From Mariannaea sp. PMI_226 (taxonomy: Eukaryota; Ascomycota; Sordariomycetes; Hypocreales; Nectriaceae), in NCBI GenBank assembly GCA_024336345.1, contig JANFOG010000011.1, positions 868,001 through 932,000 on the forward strand: a stretch of 64,000 bases of DNA, in the 5' to 3' direction. Position 1 is the stretch's first letter. Every line of letters starts with the position of its first letter. A program made the translations under genes and the position numbers. This document shows positions 58,919 to 64,000 of the stretch, piece by piece. The notes beneath the pieces were generated by a model. It was not told the DNA's origin. It ran no database searches and saw only the letters and a program-made list of their open reading frames with translations.

Positions 58919-59208
58919 GATGGCATTGGTCGCCTGGTTTGCCCATTATGAACGCCACAAATTACTAGGCGATTGGCTGCCATCGATCCGCCAGTTTTCT
59001 TCATCTCAGCTTGTGCGAGACGTGTCACTCAGTCATAATGTACCTTGTCAAGATCGCTCGAGAAATGCTGGCTTCCCGATGGGATTCGAGAGTGGGTGGC
59101 ATATGAAGCACATAGAACCGAAGCATACGGCATCAATTGTGTAAAAGCAGCTTTTGAGACCATCTTTTTATGGGTATGGCCAACCCCCATTTTAGCTACT
59201 AATCCGGA

Positions 59209-59259
59209 GCTAGTCTCGATTAGAGGGTATGGATTGCATACCCTCTAATCCAGACTAGC
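59209..59259. repeat. Long inverted repeat (hairpin), 23-bp arms with 5-nt loop
   Basis: Left arm 59209-59231, loop GATTG 59232-59236, right arm 59237-59259. The arms pair over all 23 positions except one C/C mismatch, with TTAGAGGGTATG and CATACCCTCTAA at the loop. On DNA this could form a cruciform; in RNA a strong stem. Confidence 0.9.
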
Positions 59260-59714
59260 GGAATATCAATTCTAAGGGCTCTCATGCAATAGAAGTATGA
59301 TCGTTGAATGTTAGTAGGTCAGTACAAGTATCACACCATGTCCCCAACACCGCCTGTTGAAAACCTGCCCTCAGATCGCCGTCCTCATTTTTAGAGTCCC
59401 TGGATAATGCTTCACTAAATTTCTCAACATCTGGTGGGTGCCATCTTACAAGTTGACGGCTAAGGCTGGTCAAATCCACGTAGGAGGATTCTCAGTGCAG
59501 GCTGACTGTCACTCATAAGAAATAACTACCGTACCATCAGTGATTAAGCTACTATACAACGCCAAATATTTCATGCGGAGGATATTCAAAAACAAGTTCC
59601 CATACGTGCATTTATGGGACGTCTGTATGTCAACCTGATGTAACTGGGCTGGGGCTGAAGCCTCCACTGTCAGTCGTCCGTTCAGCGCCTCCAGACCGAA
59701 AAGAGGTTCCTAAA

Positions 59715-59767
59715 AGTTTCCAAGTGATCCCAAATGATCCGAATGGCTCCCAAAGGCTCCAAGGGCT
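59715..59767 (+). repeat. Degenerate CCCAAANG repeat, inverted relative to the 58.87-kb block
   Basis: Short units such as TCCCAAATGATCC and TCCCAAAGGCTCC occur in a row; their reverse complement resembles the GGANCCTTTGGGA pattern at 58.87 kb. Confidence 0.45.
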
Positions 59768-61786
59768 GAGAAGGAGATCGAGTTACCTGTACAAACCAAT
59801 CATAGACGAGTTGAGAGAGAGATTCGAAATCATGTATTTAAACGAGGTATCTCGCCCTTTCCATGTCCATGGAGGTAGTCACAACAATATACTCTCAAGC
59901 TACTGCATCTCAACTAGGTCCTCCAGGGTTTGTTGCTGTAGCCGTCTCTCAAGGTCATATTACACCACGCCCCTGTCACTAAGATATGGGTTCTTCCGTG
60001 GTCAAAGAAGATAGCAATATCTTTTCAGGTTCAAATGCAAGCTATTATTGTTCAGCATCATTCCTCAAGATCATCGCTAATATTCTTTACAACAGGCGAA
60101 CCACTTGACCTCGACAAATCCTCCCAGAACAACCACCTCCGCCCCCATTCAGGTACTGCTACCTCGACCAACATACGGGTGTGAGAAGGCCACCACCCAA
60201 ACACTACGTGATAGTGGTGCAGCGCAAAGGCAGCATGCTCCTGTTACAGTGCTATCTACGGAAAATGAAAAGAGGTGGGACGATTGCAATAATTATATGA
60301 TGAATCGCTGGCTCAAGGCGGATGCTGGGGATGAACCATACCACAATATTCAGTCGGTGTCAGCAATGTCAAGCCTTAGTGGATCGAAATAGGTACCTAG
60401 ATAGGCGCTCTCCGTCTAGTGCTATAAAAGCCAAGTCCCTCGGGTCCTTGACGCCCTTACTTACCCTATCCCCTCCCCCCGCGGGGCAAAGATATCTGGA
60501 AGCAGCTATATGCACGTCATCATGTTATTGGGCCATATATAGTCTCAAGATCAGATTCCTTGACAATGATGAGATATCTACCTAGTGCTTCGCTACCGGC
60601 TTGGCTTATCGTCAATATCTGGGTGACAGAGCGACAACAGTGGTAACTCCGCCCCAAACCCCAGGCTTGATCCACCACCCTACTTAATCCCGACCAAATA
60701 GCTCTAAATTGATGGGCCTACGCCACACCCACACTCCAATGTCGCTAGATGAGCACTGTCGCGCGGTTATTCACTTTACGAGAATGAGTGAAGAGGGGCA
60801 CCTAGCATAGCTTCAGCGTGTCGCTGATTGATAAGTTCTTCCCTCTAAAAAGGGTAAAGCAAAGAATTAGTAGGCCATAGTGCGGAGTCTCGTATTAGCT
60901 CCTATGTCATCACGTCAAGCATTCCTACTTAGCCAAATCAGGATGCTCGGAACGTTTGTGTGAAGGACTAAAAGTGATGGCCTGATCCCATTCTCGAATA
61001 TCAAGTCAAAGAGATCTCTCTATCTTCAATCTCAGTACAGCCCTCGATTTCTTAGGGAAAGACCAAAAAAAAAACCCCGATTGTATCGCACTAGATGAGA
61101 AGCGGAGATGACTAAATTTAATGGTGATCCTATTCCCGAGTAAAAGACCGCAATCCATAGTAGTCAAGTTTTCGAACCGACAAATCGGAGCACCAAGTTC
61201 GCAGAGGACTTTAGTTGCCTAGTGTGCTAGCAAAGGTTAGAGCAACATGGTACACTTTGCGGGCATTAAATAAGGAGTTGGCAACCTAAGGAAGATAGGA
61301 GGAACCGGCTTTTGCTTGATCCTCTCGGCTTGGACTCCAAAGTTCCCTTTTCTGGCTCCAAACCTCCCCAAGCTATTGGCTGTCTCGGCTGCTCGCAACA
61401 ACCGGAATTTAGACAACTAATTATTTCATACTGTAACTCTATAAGGCCCCGCTGGATAAATGGTTGCCGATTATGAATCAAATCACCTCTCAGAAGCAAC
61501 CTATAATCTTACGAACTTACGTTGGGAAGGCTCACGTCACATGGCATCATGTATGGTCTTGACCGCTAGTCTCGACTAAATTAATCCTACTCTTAGATAT
61601 TGGAGTGTACAATATGTATTCGGCCTCCGAACTCCAAAAGGCCTTTTGTTAGCGATATCTATCACTACGTATATAAATGATGCTACCGTCGCCCTCAATC
61701 GGTTGCGACAACAAGACTGTCTTTTGCCCCTAGCTTTCTCCATTGTCATAGTAGAAACCTCCTTCTCCCATCACACAACCATCACC

Positions 61787-62290
61787 ATGCCCTATCTCAC
61801 GAAAGCAGAGCTTGAAGCCATCTTTGCCGACCACCCGCTTACGAACGGCGGGGCTTTTTGGTCTCGCGTTGCAGAGGATGTGGACTGGACTATTATGGGC
61901 AGCGGCCCTGGCACTGGACGATATCGCAACCTTACCGATCTTCGGGACAACACAATTGGAAAGCTGGTCAAAGTCCTTGCAGGCCCACCCGAAATCAAGA
62001 TGGTGAATGTCGTGTTTGGAGGCGAGAACTATGAGTGGACAACACTGGAATTGGAAGCTCGTGGCATGAGAAAATCTGGTGAGTTCTTTGCCTCTCTCTA
62101 ACTTTCTTCTAAACTAGTTGAGTCTATCAGCATGGACTAACGTGTATATATAGGCAAGGAATACTTCAACCGTTATGCCCTAGTGATAAAGTGGAATGAA
62201 GATGGTAAAGTGGCCATGGTCAGAGACTACCTTGACACTGCCATCATCGAAGAGATTTGGAGAGAAGCTGGGGAGTTGGGTCTTTTTTAG
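61787..62290 (+). CDS. SnoaL/NTF2-like small protein
   Basis: NTF2-fold protein of the SnoaL-like type (polyketide-cyclase or ketosteroid-isomerase relatives, many of unknown function). Exons 61787-62078 and 62154-62290 with a 75-nt intron give 142 aa. Seen: MPYLTKAELEAIF, then FWSRVAEDVDWTIMGSGPGTGRYRNLTDLRD, close to the family pattern where a Trp-containing strand is followed by GxxxGR/S, and after the intron EYFNRYALVIKWNEDGKVAMVRDYLDTA, the usual last strands with a conserved acidic R-x-Y-L-D-T. A longer frame starting at 61646 reads through probable leader sequence; the ATG at 61787 (ACCATG) is preferred. Catalysis is not shown; it may act on small aromatic or steroid-like compounds. 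Confidence 0.85.
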
Positions 62291-63771
62291 ATAAAGTTTT
62301 TGCTAGGGATACTTAACCCTCCGTTGTGGAAGCAAAGGACATAGTGCTATGGAACTAAAACATATTGTTATTGTTTCGTTTAGACGAGCCCGCTACAGAT
62401 AGTCCTTGCAGGAGGACGAAAGCCTTGTTTTATTATACTCTAAATATATGCTTTATCTTAACCTTTACTACGAATCTTAGACTCAGGAGTGGTATAGGGA
62501 GACTGGGATTTCTGTACCAATTAGAACTGGCTGTCGGCATTTACGTTCGCTTGGTATGCCATCTACTAATATTTAGCCTGATAGTCTCAAACACAGACAT
62601 ATATCCGCATAGACAAGGTTTGTTACTTGTACATTCGGTCGCTATCATCAGCTACAGCTCACGTATCAAAACAGCGCCTTGTCCTTGTTCCTCTATTGGA
62701 TGTCCCAGGCACGAAAGGCATTTATAGTCAGGTAGAACATAGAAAGAACTTATAGCAAGATCTAACACTTCAGGAATAGTATAAGGTGTGAAGTTAAAGT
62801 TATACAAAACTAGCAATGAACTATTCGCCAAAATTGTTCAAGTCAGCTGTCATGATTATACACTATGGCAATAACAAAAAGTTACATGACCAATGGCATT
62901 CATCCAGTGAAAAGAGTATCGAGACGTCCGTTTGGTACCACACTTCATCCATGACTCAGTGTCCTGGCCCAAAAATCATGGTCACGCTGTGAGGCGATAG
63001 TAAATGTACAAGTCTTCTGCACCCAGTAGTAGCAAGCCCAGGATAAGAAACCACGCGAAAGAAATACCACACTCCCTAGCCCATGCACGTTATCCTCCCG
63101 ATAAAGCCTTTCCATGCAGAAAGGGTCATGCACCCAGTATAGAATGCCTCTCTTCGGCACAGACATGGTACCTCGGTGACTGCGATGCGTATGAACATAG
63201 AGCAAGAAGGATTTGAGTCCAATATTTCTAGAGTTCCAAATATTTCCATGTATGAGAGCGAATAATATTTGGGCTTGCGAGGATAAGATCCATCTCCATC
63301 GCGTGGTACGCTCCATTGCCTCGTGGCTGCTTCCCAGCGACTCTATGCAGAACGCCGTTGGGCGTCCTTGTTCAGACCTCTTTGATCGCCGCAAACCCTG
63401 ACAGGGCATGCTAGCAAATACTCTTGTCGCGGCCATTCCACATAACACTTCAGATGACTGGCCCTCGTTTCCGTTTAGGTACCACTCTTTCAGCTAGGCT
63501 GATCTCGAATTTATTATTATGAATATTGGAACAGCCAATTCGCTGGGGCAACAGGATGAGGACCACTCTCAGCGACTTGAAATCTCACCGCACCACGTGA
63601 TACGTCCAGCGTTCCACAGACCAAATCCATTTTAATTGCCATCCTACAGTCTTGGAAGGCATACACAGCGTATATTTCGGGAAAGCATCTAAAGATGAAC
63701 CTATCATCTTCTTCTTAACATCCAGGGCAAGCTCCAGATAGAAATGAAAAAGAGAAAAAGAAACACGCCTG
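62291..63771. other. Intergenic region near the right end
   Basis: About 1.5 kb. A 167-codon minus frame at 63448-62945 is the longest but lacks family features and is weak. No repeat or RNA gene is evident. Confidence 0.4.
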
Positions 63772-63930
63772 TCAGACGTCCATCAACACCCACCCTGAAA
63801 GCGCGCCCGAAGGCAGACCGCGAACAGGGTCGAGATCATCAAGAGTAGAAAACATCTCTCTATACAGCAGCCGTTCAGAGAGCAGCGCCGCCATCCTTGC
63901 GGACAGAGCGAGAGGACCAAGGTATTCACT
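63772..63930 (-). CDS. 3'-terminal exon of a minus-strand gene, partial
   Basis: On the minus strand, from an acceptor CCTAG (63935-63931) to a TGA at 63774-63772: 52 residues beginning SEYLGPLALSARM and ending in GALSGWVLMDV, with an amphipathic helical stretch (ARMAALLSERLLYREMFST). The protein-like composition and acceptor position suggest a real last exon, and the rest of the gene would lie at or beyond the right edge, since an in-frame stop sits inside the upstream intron. No family is assigned. Confidence 0.5.
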   Translation of the reverse strand, partial: SEYLGPLALSARMAALLSERLLYREMFSTLDDLDPVRGLPSGALSGWVLMDV

Positions 63931-64000
63931 CTAGGGTGTCGAGGATATACACTCATCAACCAGGGTGGGATCTGTGGCTTCTTTAGGAAACCAAGAGTAG

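Larger units (their letters stand above)
58607..61786. other. 3.2-kb region with hairpin and degenerate repeats, no clear gene
   Basis: Upstream of the Clr5 gene (its leader lies at the left end) and upstream of the SnoaL-like gene at the right end. Features listed separately: AACCTTTGG-type repeats at 58.87 kb, similar inverted words at 59.72 kb and a 23-bp-arm hairpin at 59.2 kb. Open frames such as 60105-60392 show no family features. Confidence 0.5.

Noticed and set aside
60105..60392. 95-codon plus-strand frame
   Set aside because: It has a plausible acceptor before it, but no family resemblance and no supporting second exon.
62945..63448. 167-codon minus-strand frame
   Set aside because: No motif, unusual residue mix rich in Trp, Arg and Cys, and length within chance range; kept only as intergenic.
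1..64000. CRISPR arrays, insertion sequences and phage genes
   Set aside because: No spaced direct repeats or transposase-like frames were seen; the window is fungal nuclear DNA.

Overview
This window is nuclear DNA from a filamentous ascomycete, most likely a Sordariomycete of the order Hypocreales. The evidence is short (about 50-140 nt) GT-AG introns with CTAAC-type branch points, single monocistronic genes, dispersed tRNA and 5S genes, fungal-only families (Clr5, fungal-specific transcription factor, FHS sugar transporter, F-box, LaeA-like methyltransferase), and intergenic words such as repeated GGTA/CCTA and TACTCCGTA. The order is inferred from style, not from a marker.

Layout. 0-6 kb: Arp2/3 subunit ARPC3 (+), tRNA m1A58 methyltransferase subunit Trm6 (-) and a membrane-anchored flavin monooxygenase (-). 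7.7-10 kb: a five-exon gene for an apparently secreted, extremely His- and Asp-rich protein that I do not recognise; it is the most unusual gene here. 10.9-15.7 kb: four intron-bearing tRNA-Gly(GCC) genes around an L-fucose-permease-type MFS transporter. 17-27 kb: a Tcp11/Sok1-family protein with an IQ motif and a rhodanese + tyrosine phosphatase protein (both -). About 9.4 kb with no recognisable gene follows. 36.5-43.2 kb: proteasome ATPase Rpt6 (-) diverging from a Vnx1-type vacuolar cation/H+ exchanger (+). 43.5-51.3 kb: an F-box protein, a LaeA-like methyltransferase, two 5S rRNA genes of a variant class and an unknown 249-aa protein. 52.8-62.3 kb: a fungal transcription-factor-like gene, an AKR7-type aldo-keto reductase, a Clr5-domain protein and a SnoaL/NTF2-like protein, separated by sequence with hairpins and degenerate repeats. 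A 3'-terminal exon of another gene enters at the right edge on the minus strand.

How they work together. The genes are mostly housekeeping and independent. I see no biosynthetic cluster, virus, CRISPR array or intact transposon. Candidates for something new are the His/Asp-rich secreted protein, the tRNA-Gly cluster with two copies only 13 nt apart, the variant 5S pair, the long gene-free stretch and the hairpin/repeat block at 58.8-61.6 kb.

Exon joins were read by eye from splice signals and frame, without alignment or transcript data. Models whose exons sum to a whole number of codons and rebuild a known family are reliable; others are flagged.
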